From the NCBI GenBank assembly GCA_947488295.1, contig CANKYU010000003.1, forward strand, positions 372,001 through 436,000: a DNA stretch of 64,000 bases, in the 5' to 3' direction. This document shows, one piece after another, positions 44,262 to 52,625 of this stretch. This stretch comes from an uncultured Anderseniella sp. GTDB lineage: Bacteria; Pseudomonadota; Alphaproteobacteria; Rhizobiales; Aestuariivirgaceae. The notes beneath the pieces were generated by a model. That model was not told where the DNA came from, did no database searches, and worked only from the letters and a program-made list of their open reading frames with translations. Position numbers and translations under genes: made by a program. Each line of letters starts with the position of its first letter. Position 1 is the stretch's first letter.

Positions 44262-45140
44262 ATGCGGGTATTCATCCTGGGTGGAACAGGTTCCATTGGA
44301 ACGGCATTGCTTGAAGAGTTGCGGGCAAGGTCACACTCAGTTGTGGCGCTCAGTAGGTCCGAAGCTTCTGACCGCAAGATCAGACAGGCTGGCGCACAAC
44401 CGTTCCGGGGAGATTTGCGCGAGCCTGACAGCTGGGTCGATGAGGCACTGGGCCATGAAGCCGTTATCCAGGCTGCGGCAACTTTCGGTGACGATATGGG
44501 GGATGTGGATGGCAACGCCGTCGCGGCCCTGATTGAGGGATCTGCGAGGCTCACTGAAAAGTGCCGAATGCTCTACACCGGCGGGTGCTGGCTCTACGGT
44601 GAAACCGGAGACATCATTGCGACGGAAGACCTGCCCTTCAATCCGCTGCCGGCATTCGGATGGATGGTTGAGCACGGTAAAAAGCTGCTGGCGTGCCCGG
44701 CACTTTCCACCGCGGTCATTCACCCGGCTATGGTCTATCACGACGAAGGTGGGGTTTTTGAGCGGTTTCTGTCAGCGGCACGCCAACACCGCCCGATCGA
44801 GATTTGGGGCGGTGCTGATACACGATGGCCGATCATTGAGCGGTCCGACCTGGCGCGCGCCTATTGTGAGCTTCTCACCAGGCCTGATCTGACCGGGCAC
44901 TTCAATGCAGTTTCGCAGGAAGGTGTCTGCGTGGGTGACATCGCAGCCAGGTTCGCAGGTGTCTACGGGAATACGCATGAAATGAGAATTCTCACTGTGG
45001 AGGACCTGGTGCGCGAACATGGAGCGTGGGCGAAAGGTCCGACACTGGATCAGCAGATGTCTTCCGGCAAATTGCGAAACGCGACAGGCTGGCAGCCAAT
45101 CGTCACCGACTACCGGTCATCCGGCGTTTTCGCCCGATAG
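44262..45140 (+). CDS. NAD-dependent epimerase/dehydratase (extended SDR)
   Basis: A 292-residue extended SDR. The cofactor motif is FILGGTGSIGTALLEEL at 4-20. The usual YxxxK is not clear; the expected region reads YTGGCWLYGETGD, with another candidate Tyr before PLPAFGWMVEHGKKLL. WPIIERSDLARAYCELL and GHFNAVSQEGVCVGDIAARF are typical of the NAD(P)-binding/epimerase group acting on nucleotide sugars or related compounds. The ATG at 44262 has GGGAGA upstream. It stands alone. Substrate unknown; the altered catalytic motif lowers confidence in activity. Confidence 0.75.
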   Translation: MRVFILGGTGSIGTALLEELRARSHSVVALSRSEASDRKIRQAGAQPFRGDLREPDSWVDEALGHEAVIQAAATFGDDMGDVDGNAVAALIEGSARLTEKCRMLYTGGCWLYGETGDIIATEDLPFNPLPAFGWMVEHGKKLLACPALSTAVIHPAMVYHDEGGVFERFLSAARQHRPIEIWGGADTRWPIIERSDLARAYCELLTRPDLTGHFNAVSQEGVCVGDIAARFAGVYGNTHEMRILTVEDLVREHGAWAKGPTLDQQMSSGKLRNATGWQPIVTDYRSSGVFAR

Positions 45141-45182
45141 CGGGTACTGAGTTCGTCCTTGTGGAAAGCGGCATTGCTAGCA

Positions 45183-45395
45183 TTATTGCCATGAAGGCGG
45201 AACCGGTTGAGCGGAAGCCGCGCTGTCGCTGTTTCCCGGCAAACCGTTTCGGGCAGACTCTGCAGCTGGAATGCCCGTCACGTCGTGCCGTACCGGAATA
45301 TTCTTTGACTGTAGCAAAAGTGTAGCCGAAAACACGATACCCGCCGCGACCAGCGCAGTGCTCACATGGCGTTGAATGTCATCGTTTGTAGGCAT
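45183..45395 (-). CDS. Small single-helix membrane protein, hypothetical
   Basis: A 70-residue protein with one predicted membrane helix (STALVAAGIVFSATLLLQ), a short N-terminus and a polar Pro/Ser-rich tail (ARNGLPGNSDSAASAQPVPP). The ATG at 45395 has GAGGA about 8 bases upstream. I do not recognise the family. It lies 69 bases downstream of the DUF1127 gene on the same strand and may be co-expressed with it. Confidence 0.5.
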   Translation of the reverse strand: MPTNDDIQRHVSTALVAAGIVFSATLLLQSKNIPVRHDVTGIPAAESARNGLPGNSDSAASAQPVPPSWQ

Positions 45396-45464
45396 GATCA
45401 AAGTCCTCTTCGGCAGAAAATGGTGGATCGAGCCAACATGATCTGAATTTATGCTGTATACGGC

Positions 45465-45728
45465 TTACAAGTGTGGAACTCGATGAGTTCCGCCGTCGAA
45501 CGACTCCGGCAGTCGGAGAGGGTCGTAACCAAGCTCTCCAACAAGGTGTTCGCGTGAAAAACCTATGTCCTTCAGCACATGTGCATCATGCGCCAGTAGC
45601 TGCAAGATGTCTTGATTTCTCACGTACTTGTCGTGTCTTGCGCGAAACCAGGATGCAATTACTTCGATCCAGTTATCTTGTGTAGATCGCGAATGCGTGC
45701 TGCACAGGTCGTCGGTTTCGTGTGCCAT
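45465..45728 (-). CDS. DUF1127 (YjiS-like) domain protein
   Basis: An 87-residue protein. Its second half (QLLAHDAHVLKDIGFSREHLVGEL) fits the DUF1127 pattern of small basic helical proteins with the LxDIGxxR motif, which bind RNA or affect phosphate and stress responses in alphaproteobacteria. It is divergent from the LysR gene at 45851, with a palindrome between them, and is the likely target of that regulator. Confidence 0.65.
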   Translation of the reverse strand: MAHETDDLCSTHSRSTQDNWIEVIASWFRARHDKYVRNQDILQLLAHDAHVLKDIGFSREHLVGELGYDPLRLPESFDGGTHRVPHL

Positions 45729-45805
45729 CTGTCAAGCTCCTTGTCTCTGGGTGGAACCAATATGGGCCTGCACTAGACATTCGTGAAACGAGTAAATATC
45801 ATGCC

Positions 45806-45828
45806 AGACATATATATGTTTTATGTCT
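45806..45828. promoter_or_regulatory. Inverted repeat AGACATA-N9-TATGTCT, LysR operator candidate
   Basis: Perfect 7 bp arms at 45806-45812 and 45822-45828 in the 122 bp between the divergent DUF1127 and LysR starts; the left arm is preceded by CC and the right is followed by TGG, extending the symmetry loosely. Twenty-two bases separate it from the LysR ATG. Confidence 0.45.
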
Positions 45829-45850
45829 TGGTAATGCGAAGGATGCCGCC

Positions 45851-46729
45851 ATGAATCCCAACCTGGAGAGTGATCTTCTGCGCACTCTTGTTGCTATCGC
45901 GGAGACCAGGAACTTCACGCGCGCCTCGGAGATCGTTGGACGCACGCAATCTGCTGTAAGCATTCAGATGAAGAAGCTGGAAGATATTGTTGGGGATCGA
46001 TTGTTCGAACGTGGCCCTCGCGGTGTTACGCTTACTTCCCCGGGAGAACGATTGGTCAAGGACGCCAGACGCATACTGTCTCTACTCGATCAGGCTGCTG
46101 TTTCATTGCAGTCAGACCCTCTCGACGGATTTGTCAGGATCGGCATTCCGGAGGAATATGGAGGGACTATTCTTCCTCGTGTCCTGGGTCGATTTTCCAA
46201 GCTGCATCCGCAGGTCGAAGTAACGGTGCGCTGTGCGCCCACATCCGAACTGAATGCCGAACTTGACAAGGGCGAACTGGATCTTGTTGTGGTTCATGAG
46301 GAAGCGGCCAGGGTTGGAGGGGAGGTTCTTCTCAACGATCCCGTAGTCTGGGTTACATCGGACAAGCATTTCCAGCACGAATGCGTTCCGCTGCCTGTTG
46401 CACTGTGCAACAGCGGATGCTGGTGGAGGGAGTGGGCTCTCGCCAGCCTCGATCAGCACCAGAAGGACTACCGGATTGCATATGTCAGCGGCAGTACATT
46501 TGGTCTCCAGGCTGCAGTGTCATCCGGCATGGCAGTGGCGGTTCTGGCACAAAGCCAGATCCCGCCGGATTGCCGGGAGCTGACTGCGGAAGAAGGCTTC
46601 CCGAACCTTCAGGGAACCAACATTGTTCTTCGGCAGCGAACGCAGAACAAGTGCAGCACCAAAACAGGAATGGCGCAGGCGGTTCGCGACGCATTTCAGA
46701 CACCTGCGCAGTCACAAGTCGTCTGCTAG
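45851..46729 (+). CDS. LysR-family transcriptional regulator
   Basis: A 292-residue regulator. The winged helix starts LESDLLRTLVAIAETRNFTR, with recognition helix QSAVSIQMKKLEDIVGDRLF and the wing RGPRGVTLTSPGE. The effector part is a periplasmic-binding-like domain (VRIGIPEEYGGTILPRVLG). The GIPEEY and DLDLVV elements are like the HTH-type regulators of stress and amino-acid genes. The ATG at 45851 has GAAGGA 9 bases upstream; 43 extra codons of the longer frame are not family-like. Divergent from the DUF1127 gene. Confidence 0.88.
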   Translation: MNPNLESDLLRTLVAIAETRNFTRASEIVGRTQSAVSIQMKKLEDIVGDRLFERGPRGVTLTSPGERLVKDARRILSLLDQAAVSLQSDPLDGFVRIGIPEEYGGTILPRVLGRFSKLHPQVEVTVRCAPTSELNAELDKGELDLVVVHEEAARVGGEVLLNDPVVWVTSDKHFQHECVPLPVALCNSGCWWREWALASLDQHQKDYRIAYVSGSTFGLQAAVSSGMAVAVLAQSQIPPDCRELTAEEGFPNLQGTNIVLRQRTQNKCSTKTGMAQAVRDAFQTPAQSQVVC

Positions 46730-46815
46730 CGACGGCAAGCACACATTGAGTTGGCCCCGGCAGAAACTGGCTTTGCTTGCATCACTGCAACAAGGGGAAT
46801 AGCTGAGGAGACCGG

Positions 46816-48153
46816 TTACAATCTCGCCAGCGCCCGGTCCCGCCCGATCAGCGGCAGCAGGACCGCCAGTTCGGGTCCGTGCGGTTTACCGGTCAATGCC
46901 AGGCGCAACGGCATGAACAGGCCCTTGCCCTTGCGCCCGGTGGCCTGCTTGACCGCATCGGTCCAGGATTTCCAGGTGTCTTGCCCCCAGGGTTCATCCG
47001 GCAACAGTGTGGCAGCTTGCGAGATGAACTCACGATCCTCGTCCGCAATCTCGCCGGTAATCTCGCCATAGACGATCCGGTGCCACCCGGCGGCATCTTG
47101 AACCTTGGAAAGATTGCTGTGCACGGCTTGCCAGAACTCTTCACCTCCATCTGCGCCCATGTCCGCAAGGCGCTCGCGAACATCGGCGTACGAGAGCTGA
47201 TGCACGATCCGGGCGTTGAGGTTTTCAAGCTCGCTCATGTCGAACCGGCCCGGTGCGCGTGACAGCTTGGACAGGTCGAAGGCTGCCAGCAACGTGTCCA
47301 TCTGCGTGTGCGGTTCAATGGCTTCCGACGTGCCGATCAGGGCGCCGTGGCTGACCACCGCCATGGCTTCCAGGCCGTCTTCGCGCATGGCTGCGATTGA
47401 GAGGGAGCCAAGCCGTTTCGACAGGCCTTTGCCATCGGCGCCGACCAGCAGCGAATGATGCGCAAACGCCGGAGCCCCGGCGCCGAGCGCTTCAAAGAGT
47501 TCCACTTGTACTGCGGCATTGGTGGTGTGGTCTTCGCCCCTGATAATATGGGTTACTCCCATGTCGATATCATCCACCACAGACGGCAGTGTGTAGAGGT
47601 AACTGCCGTCTTCGCGGATCAGCACCGGGTCGGACAATGACGAGGTGTCAATGTGTACGTCTCCGCGCACCAGGTCATCCCAGTGAATGTCACGCTGGTC
47701 CAGCTTGAACCGCCAATGGGGTTTGCGCCCGTCTGCTTCCAGTTTGGCACGGTCTTCATCCGACAGGTTCAACCCGGTCCGGTCATAGATCGGCGGCTGG
47801 TGCCGGGCCAGTTGGCGTTTGCGCTTGTAATCAAGCTCTTCAGCCGTTTCGTAACAGGCATAAAGCCTGCCGGCGGCCTTCAGTTTTTCAGCTGCCGCGT
47901 CATACAGGGCAACGCGTTCCGATTGCCGAAACACCTCATCCGGCGTCAGGCCGAGCCAGTCAAGGTCGGTTGTTATTCCGTCTGCGAATTCCCTGGTGGA
48001 ACGCTCCAGGTCGGTATCGTCGAACCGCAATATGAAGCGGCCCTGCGCCTTGCGCGCAAACAACCAGTTCAAAATGGCGGTGCGGGCATTGCCGATATGT
48101 ATGCGGCCGGTGGGTGAGGGTGCGAAGCGAACTGTAATGGTCATGACGCTCAT
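46816..48153 (-). CDS. gltX: Glutamate--tRNA ligase
   Basis: A 445-residue class I aminoacyl-tRNA synthetase. The HIGH motif is RIHIGNART near 17-25 and the KMSKS-type loop is [10 protein letters not shown] near 242. [11 protein letters not shown] and [16 protein letters not shown] are typical of the alphaproteobacterial form. These bacteria often have two GltX proteins, one also acting as Glu-tRNA(Gln) maker, so a second copy may exist elsewhere. It has a helical anticodon-binding domain in the C-terminal third. It lies 46 bases after the NAD-kinase-like gene on the same strand, so it may belong to the operon that starts at the SPFH gene. Confidence 0.95.
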   Translation of the reverse strand: MSVMTITVRFAPSPTGRIHIGNARTAILNWLFARKAQGRFILRFDDTDLERSTREFADGITTDLDWLGLTPDEVFRQSERVALYDAAAEKLKAAGRLYACYETAEELDYKRKRQLARHQPPIYDRTGLNLSDEDRAKLEADGRKPHWRFKLDQRDIHWDDLVRGDVHIDTSSLSDPVLIREDGSYLYTLPSVVDDIDMGVTHIIRGEDHTTNAAVQVELFEALGAGAPAFAHHSLLVGADGKGLSKRLGSLSIAAMREDGLEAMAVVSHGALIGTSEAIEPHTQMDTLLAAFDLSKLSRAPGRFDMSELENLNARIVHQLSYADVRERLADMGADGGEEFWQAVHSNLSKVQDAAGWHRIVYGEITGEIADEDREFISQAATLLPDEPWGQDTWKSWTDAVKQATGRKGKGLFMPLRLALTGKPHGPELAVLLPLIGRDRALARL

Positions 48154-48199
48154 TTAGCGGGAGTGCATGATCAGCGCAAGCAGCCGATGGCTGAAACGA

Positions 48200-49156
48200 T
48201 CAGTGCACCACCAGGTGTGCCTGCTGTCTGGCCACACCAACCGAAACAATGGAACCCGTTTCAAACGGTATCGCATCCGCCTGGATGCCGTCAGAAAAGA
48301 TCACACCGCCTGATGCCATATGGGATGTCACTTCAAGTGGATGGTCAGAGTTGACGACGCCATAGGTGAGTGTGGTGCCGCTCACCTTGCTGGGAAATGG
48401 TTCCCGGACACAGTAGATGAGATCGTCGGTGTCCCAGGGCAGGGCGTGGTTGACCGGGGAGGGGGCCGAACGGCCATTGGCCAGGGCCTCGATGGATCTG
48501 GCCCCGGTCAGAACAGATCGAAGCCATCCCGTGGAACCGGCGCCGGTTGAAACAATGATACCGCTGGAGGACTGGCGTTCCGCCGTCTTGCCATGGTGCA
48601 GCTCATAACGTGCCGATACGTGACTGGCGGCTCCGATGAACAGGTCGTTGAACGCCAGCAGGTGGTGGCCGTCGCGGCTCTCGGCTTTAGCGAGACTCAC
48701 ATGGGCCAGCGCGGCTTCGCCGTTCAATGCGAGATCGATTGCCCGGGCCGCCTGATCAGGCGCAAACGGCAGCAGGATCCCGTCATACTGGGTCGGGTCC
48801 GGATTCACGCCGATCAGTGATTGTGTCGGCAGGTATTTGGCAGTGTTCGACACCAGTCCGTCCGGGCCAAGCGCAACCACCAGATCGTCATCGAATTCCG
48901 TAACCGGAACCTGATCACGGTCTATGTGCAACACCTTGATGCCGCGCGGGATAGCTTTCCTGACCGTCTCCAGGGCACGCAGATAGGTGTCGTGGGCGCT
49001 TTGTATCGGCACAAAGTCAGTGCCTGCGTGCTCCAGAAAAAATCTTGCCTGGGGGGCCGTCGCGAACCTGGTGACCAGTTCCTCCAGTTGCGTCTTTCTG
49101 GTCACCAGAACCACTCTGTCTGGGTTATTGGGGCTGCTGGTCATCGCCGCCACCAT
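48200..49156 (-). CDS. NAD-kinase-like (ATP-NAD/DAG kinase superfamily) protein
   Basis: A 318-residue protein with the NAD-kinase architecture: the glycine-rich site is DLVVALGPDGLVSNTAKYL, where the family has GGDG, and SSGIIVSTGAGSTGW is the conserved phosphate/ATP region. The change of GGDG to GPDG keeps the Asp but introduces Pro, so activity is uncertain. It could phosphorylate NAD or be a degenerate sensor. The start at 49156 overlaps the SPFH gene by 32 bases; an ATG at 49144 with a GGTGGCGG stretch before it is an alternative. Between gltX and the SPFH gene, close to nrtR-like and nadE genes. Confidence 0.75.
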   Translation of the reverse strand: MVAAMTSSPNNPDRVVLVTRKTQLEELVTRFATAPQARFFLEHAGTDFVPIQSAHDTYLRALETVRKAIPRGIKVLHIDRDQVPVTEFDDDLVVALGPDGLVSNTAKYLPTQSLIGVNPDPTQYDGILLPFAPDQAARAIDLALNGEAALAHVSLAKAESRDGHHLLAFNDLFIGAASHVSARYELHHGKTAERQSSSGIIVSTGAGSTGWLRSVLTGARSIEALANGRSAPSPVNHALPWDTDDLIYCVREPFPSKVSGTTLTYGVVNSDHPLEVTSHMASGGVIFSDGIQADAIPFETGSIVSVGVARQQAHLVVH

Positions 49157-50042
49157 TTGCTTTGGCCGGGGTTGCTGAATTCAGCCAGCCTGCCAGTCCG
49201 CTCAGCATGTCCGGCGTTATGGTCAGGTTCCCGATGCTGCCTTTGCGGCCGGCCCAGTCTTTCAGGGCGAGGCCCATCAAGACCTGCGGTTCAACCTCAC
49301 CATAAGGCTCCAGTTTCATGCGTTCCGCCTTGGCGGTGGCTTCTGCTTCAGCCAGTTTGTTGTGCACCTGGGTTTTCACCAGTTCGATCCGGCGCTGCTC
49401 AATCTCGACCTCTGTTGCCAGCTCGCGCTGTTTCAGCTCCCGTTCGTTCTCAATCGCCGATGCCCTTCTGGCATAAATCGCATCGTCAGCATGTTTCTGA
49501 AGGCGCTCCCGGTAATCGGTCTGCAGGGCTTTCTGGATCTCCGGCATGGCCCGGACACTGCTGAAATGCAGGGCTTCGACCATGATGCCTGCTTCCTGCA
49601 GCGCTGGAAGTGTCGATACGGCCTCTGTCACGACAGTTGACAGGTTGGCCGCTTCCGCCAACGCCTGCTCGAGGGTCATTTCGGCAACCACACTGCGGGC
49701 AGTGCCCTGTACGGCGTTGACCAGCCGCATGGTGAGTTTTTCCTGACCGTCGCCTTCAGGCACCTTGCTGTCGTAACCGATGGTAAAATCATGGGACGTG
49801 GTCACCAGCAGCGGGTCGGTTATGCGGTAGGTCATGACACCCTGCAGGGCGATTTCCTGATGGTCGATGGTAGTTTCCGTGAATACGAAGGGAACGTCCT
49901 GGCTTACCATCGGAACTTCCATAAGCACCGTCGTAATGGGCATGTAGAAAAAGCTTAAGCCCCGGCCATGGCGTTTGACCTTGCCATTCTCGAACTGAAT
50001 TATGTGCGTATCGGGCGAACCCTTATAGCGTCTCAGGAACAT
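49125..50042 (-). CDS. SPFH/Band 7 domain protein
   Basis: A 305-residue protein of the stomatin/prohibitin/flotillin superfamily. Early strands (GLSFFYMPITTVLMEVPM, then TIDHQEIALQGVMTYRITDP) form the Band 7 domain. Residues about 170-240 are a charged coiled coil (ALQTDYRERLQKHADDAIYA, then NERELKQRELATEVEIEQRR). The C-terminal 65 residues are less structured. No N-terminal transmembrane helix is seen, so it is a soluble or peripheral Band 7 protein. AAGGAG precedes the ATG. It is divergent from the Nudix/NrtR-like gene; two palindromes between them suggest shared regulation. Confidence 0.85.
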   Translation of the reverse strand: MFLRRYKGSPDTHIIQFENGKVKRHGRGLSFFYMPITTVLMEVPMVSQDVPFVFTETTIDHQEIALQGVMTYRITDPLLVTTSHDFTIGYDSKVPEGDGQEKLTMRLVNAVQGTARSVVAEMTLEQALAEAANLSTVVTEAVSTLPALQEAGIMVEALHFSSVRAMPEIQKALQTDYRERLQKHADDAIYARRASAIENERELKQRELATEVEIEQRRIELVKTQVHNKLAEAEATAKAERMKLEPYGEVEPQVLMGLALKDWAGRKGSIGNLTITPDMLSGLAGWLNSATPAKANGGGDDQQPQ

Positions 50043-50063
50043 GATACATCTCCTTTCCAGTTG

Positions 50064-50109
50064 TTAGTGTAGTATATACACTTACATGTTAGTGTTGTCA
50101 AGACACTTA
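50064..50109. promoter_or_regulatory. Two tandem 21 bp palindromes, likely NrtR-type operators
   Basis: TTAGTGT-N7-ACACTTA occurs at 50064-50084 and again at 50089-50109, 25 bp apart centre to centre, so both lie on nearly the same face of two and a half helical turns. They sit in the 87 bp between the SPFH start (50042) and the Nudix start (50130). The second ends 20 bases before the Nudix ATG. The Nudix protein has the DNA-binding tail of NrtR and is the obvious candidate ligand. Confidence 0.75.
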
Positions 50110-50129
50110 CTATTGGGTATAGGGGTTTC

Positions 50130-50789
50130 ATGAACACACCGGCCAGTTTCAACGTTGCGACAGATATTGTGGTTTTCACCATTCGCGCCGATACGCTGAA
50201 CGTGCTGCTGATTGAGCGTGCCGGTCAGCCGTTCAAGGGGAGCTGGGCGCTGCCTGGCGGATTTCTCAACAACGATGAGGGGCTGGATCAGTGCGCAGCG
50301 CGCGAACTGGCCGAAGAAACCGGTGTTGGCGATGTATACCTTGAGCAGTTGGCAAGTTTCGGTGACCCTGGCCGAGATCCGAGAGGTGGGGTTGTCAGTG
50401 TTGCCTACTTTGCGCTGGTGCCGGCTGACGAACACGCATTGCGTGCCGCAAGCGACGCAGCCAGTGCGCGCTGGTTTGCGTTTGATGACTTGCCTGAACT
50501 GGCCTTTGATCATGCTGTGATCCTGCACGCGGCACATGCACGGCTGAAGGCCAAGCTGGACTATTCCACTATTGCATTCTGTCTGCTGCCGGCGGAATTC
50601 ACACTCAGCAATCTGCAGACAGTCTACGAAATCATCAAGGCGGAAACTCTGGACAAGCGAAATTTTCGCAAATGGGTACTGGCGCTGGATGTCTTGCAGG
50701 AAACCGGTGAAAAGCGGGTTGAGGGTGCTCACCGCCCGGCGATGCTGTACCGCGAGAAAAACCCCGGGACCATAAAGATCATTCGCTAG
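50130..50789 (+). CDS. NrtR-type Nudix protein, probable NAD-metabolism regulator
   Basis: A 219-residue two-domain protein. The N-terminal Nudix box GGFLNNDEGLDQCAARELAE continues EETGV and matches GX5EX7REUXEEXGU (about residues 44-66). The C-terminal winged-helix domain (LDYSTIAFCLLPAEFTLSNL, then QTVYEIIKAETLDKRNFRKW and RPAMLYRE) is the NrtR fold, which binds ADP-ribose and lets go of DNA. NrtR proteins repress NAD synthesis or salvage genes. Here the context (nadE convergent, NAD-kinase-like gene divergent, two operators) supports that role. Whether the Nudix box still hydrolyses a substrate is unknown. Confidence 0.88.
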   Translation: MNTPASFNVATDIVVFTIRADTLNVLLIERAGQPFKGSWALPGGFLNNDEGLDQCAARELAEETGVGDVYLEQLASFGDPGRDPRGGVVSVAYFALVPADEHALRAASDAASARWFAFDDLPELAFDHAVILHAAHARLKAKLDYSTIAFCLLPAEFTLSNLQTVYEIIKAETLDKRNFRKWVLALDVLQETGEKRVEGAHRPAMLYREKNPGTIKIIR

Positions 50790-50811
50790 TGCGTGATAGC
50801 GAGCTCCGGCG

Positions 50812-52473
50812 TCAGGCCTTGTCCCGGAAACCGTTGGTGATCGGGTAGCGGCGTTCCTTGCCAAAAGCCCGGCGGGTGATTTTCACACCTGGTGCGGCCT
50901 GTCGGCGCTTGTACTCGGCGATATAGAGCAGATGCTGAATGCGCTCGACCACGGCCGGATCATGACCTTTCGCGACAAGATCTGCCAGTGACGTCTCGCT
51001 CTCGACCAGGCCGTCCAGGATGTCATCCAGTACGTCATACTCCGGCAGCGAGTCCTGATCGGTCTGATCCGGCCTGAGTTCGGCTGACGGTGCCTTGGTG
51101 ATAATGCGCTCCGGGATGACACGGGCGGCCGGGCCGGCAAGGCCGCCGGCGTCAGACTGGTTGCGCCAGCTTGCCAGCGCATAGACATCTGATTTGTACA
51201 CGTCCTTGATCGGGTTGAAACCGCCGTTCATATCGCCGTAAAGCGTGGCATATCCGACCGACATTTCCGACTTGTTGCCGGTGGTCAGAACCATGGCGCC
51301 GAATTTGTTGGAGATCGCCATCAGGATGGCACCACGAGTGCGCGACTGGATGTTTTCTTCCGGAACCCCTTCGGTTGTTCCTTCGAACATCGGCCCCAGT
51401 GAGTTCAGGAAGCCCGTCACCGGTTCGGAAATCGGCACGACGTCATACCGCACACCCAGTGCCCTGGCACATGCCTCTGCATCCTCGAGGCTGTCAGATG
51501 AGGTATAGTCGTAGGGCAGCATGACGCAGTGAACCTTGTCCGGTCCCAGGGCGTCGACCGCCATTGCCGCAACCACGGCGGAATCGATGCCGCCGGACAA
51601 ACCGAGCACGACGCTTTCAAAACGGTTCTTGCGCACGTAATCCCGGGTGCCCAGCACGCAGGCATGCCAGATCTCTTCATACCCCAGTAACTGTCGGGCT
51701 GTGTCTGCCTTGGCGCATACCCAGCCATCCGGTCCGCGGCTCCATTCGGTGAGCAGTGTCGCTTCTTCGAATTCAGGCATCTGGCAGGCCAGCGAGCGAT
51801 CGGCATTGAGGACAAATGAGGCGCCGTCAAACACCAGTTCGTCCTGGCCGCCCACCTGGTTGACATAGATCATCGGCAGGTTGGTTTCGGTGACCCGCGC
51901 CACGACGAGGTTGAGGCGGACATCCTGTTTGTCGCGCTCAAACGGTGATCCGTTCGGCACGATCAGCAGCTCGGCGCCGGTTTCCTCCAGCGTTTCGCAG
52001 GTTTCTTCTGTCCAGATGTCTTCACAAATCGGCACCCCGATGCGCACGCCGCGAAAGTTGATCGGCCCCGGTGCCGGGCCTGTGTCAAACACCCGCTTTT
52101 CGTCAAACACACCATAGTTCGGCAGATCGTACTTGAAGCGTACGGCGTCCACCTTGCCGTCCTCCAGCAGGATGGCCGCATTGTAGAGCTTGTCTTGTTC
52201 GGCCCATGGCGAGGTAATCAGCATGGCAGGCGCGCCGTTTCCGGTCAGGTCGGCAAGTTTAACCACCGCGTTCTGGCAGGCATCGACAAAGGCTGGTTTC
52301 AGCACCAGGTCTTCCGGCGGATAGCCGGAAATGAACAATTCCGTGAATACCAGCAGGTCGGCACCGGCCGCCGCCGCTTCGCCATGGGCGGCACGGGCTC
52401 GCTCGGCATTTGCCTCAACCGCACCAACTGTGGGGTTGAGCTGAGCCAGCATTATTTTGAGATTATCAACCAT
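50812..52473 (-). CDS. nadE: Glutamine-dependent NAD+ synthetase
   Basis: A 553-residue enzyme that amidates nicotinic-acid adenine dinucleotide to NAD. The N-terminal nitrilase-like glutaminase has the Glu-Lys-Cys triad in FTELFISGYPPEDL, FKYDLPNYGVFDEKRVF and PICEDIWTEE. The C-terminal synthetase has the P-loop SGGIDSAVVAAM near 290 and GDMNGGFNPIKDVYKSDVY. The ATG at 52473 begins the family N-terminus (MVDNLKIMLAQLNP); 12 extra codons upstream are dubious. It converges on the NrtR-like gene with 22 bases between stops. Confidence 0.95.
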   Translation of the reverse strand: MVDNLKIMLAQLNPTVGAVEANAERARAAHGEAAAAGADLLVFTELFISGYPPEDLVLKPAFVDACQNAVVKLADLTGNGAPAMLITSPWAEQDKLYNAAILLEDGKVDAVRFKYDLPNYGVFDEKRVFDTGPAPGPINFRGVRIGVPICEDIWTEETCETLEETGAELLIVPNGSPFERDKQDVRLNLVVARVTETNLPMIYVNQVGGQDELVFDGASFVLNADRSLACQMPEFEEATLLTEWSRGPDGWVCAKADTARQLLGYEEIWHACVLGTRDYVRKNRFESVVLGLSGGIDSAVVAAMAVDALGPDKVHCVMLPYDYTSSDSLEDAEACARALGVRYDVVPISEPVTGFLNSLGPMFEGTTEGVPEENIQSRTRGAILMAISNKFGAMVLTTGNKSEMSVGYATLYGDMNGGFNPIKDVYKSDVYALASWRNQSDAGGLAGPAARVIPERIITKAPSAELRPDQTDQDSLPEYDVLDDILDGLVESETSLADLVAKGHDPAVVERIQHLLYIAEYKRRQAAPGVKITRRAFGKERRYPITNGFRDKA

Positions 52474-52625
52474 GTCCGCTCTATTAACGCCATCGCGTGC
52501 TGCCATCAATGATTGCTTTAGAATTCAGGGATAAAATCGTTGACACTACTAATGCCCTGTCGGGACAGCGAGCGTTTTGAGGGGCGGGGCATGTCTGTCT
52601 CGCAGGTTGAAGAAACGATTCCGGT

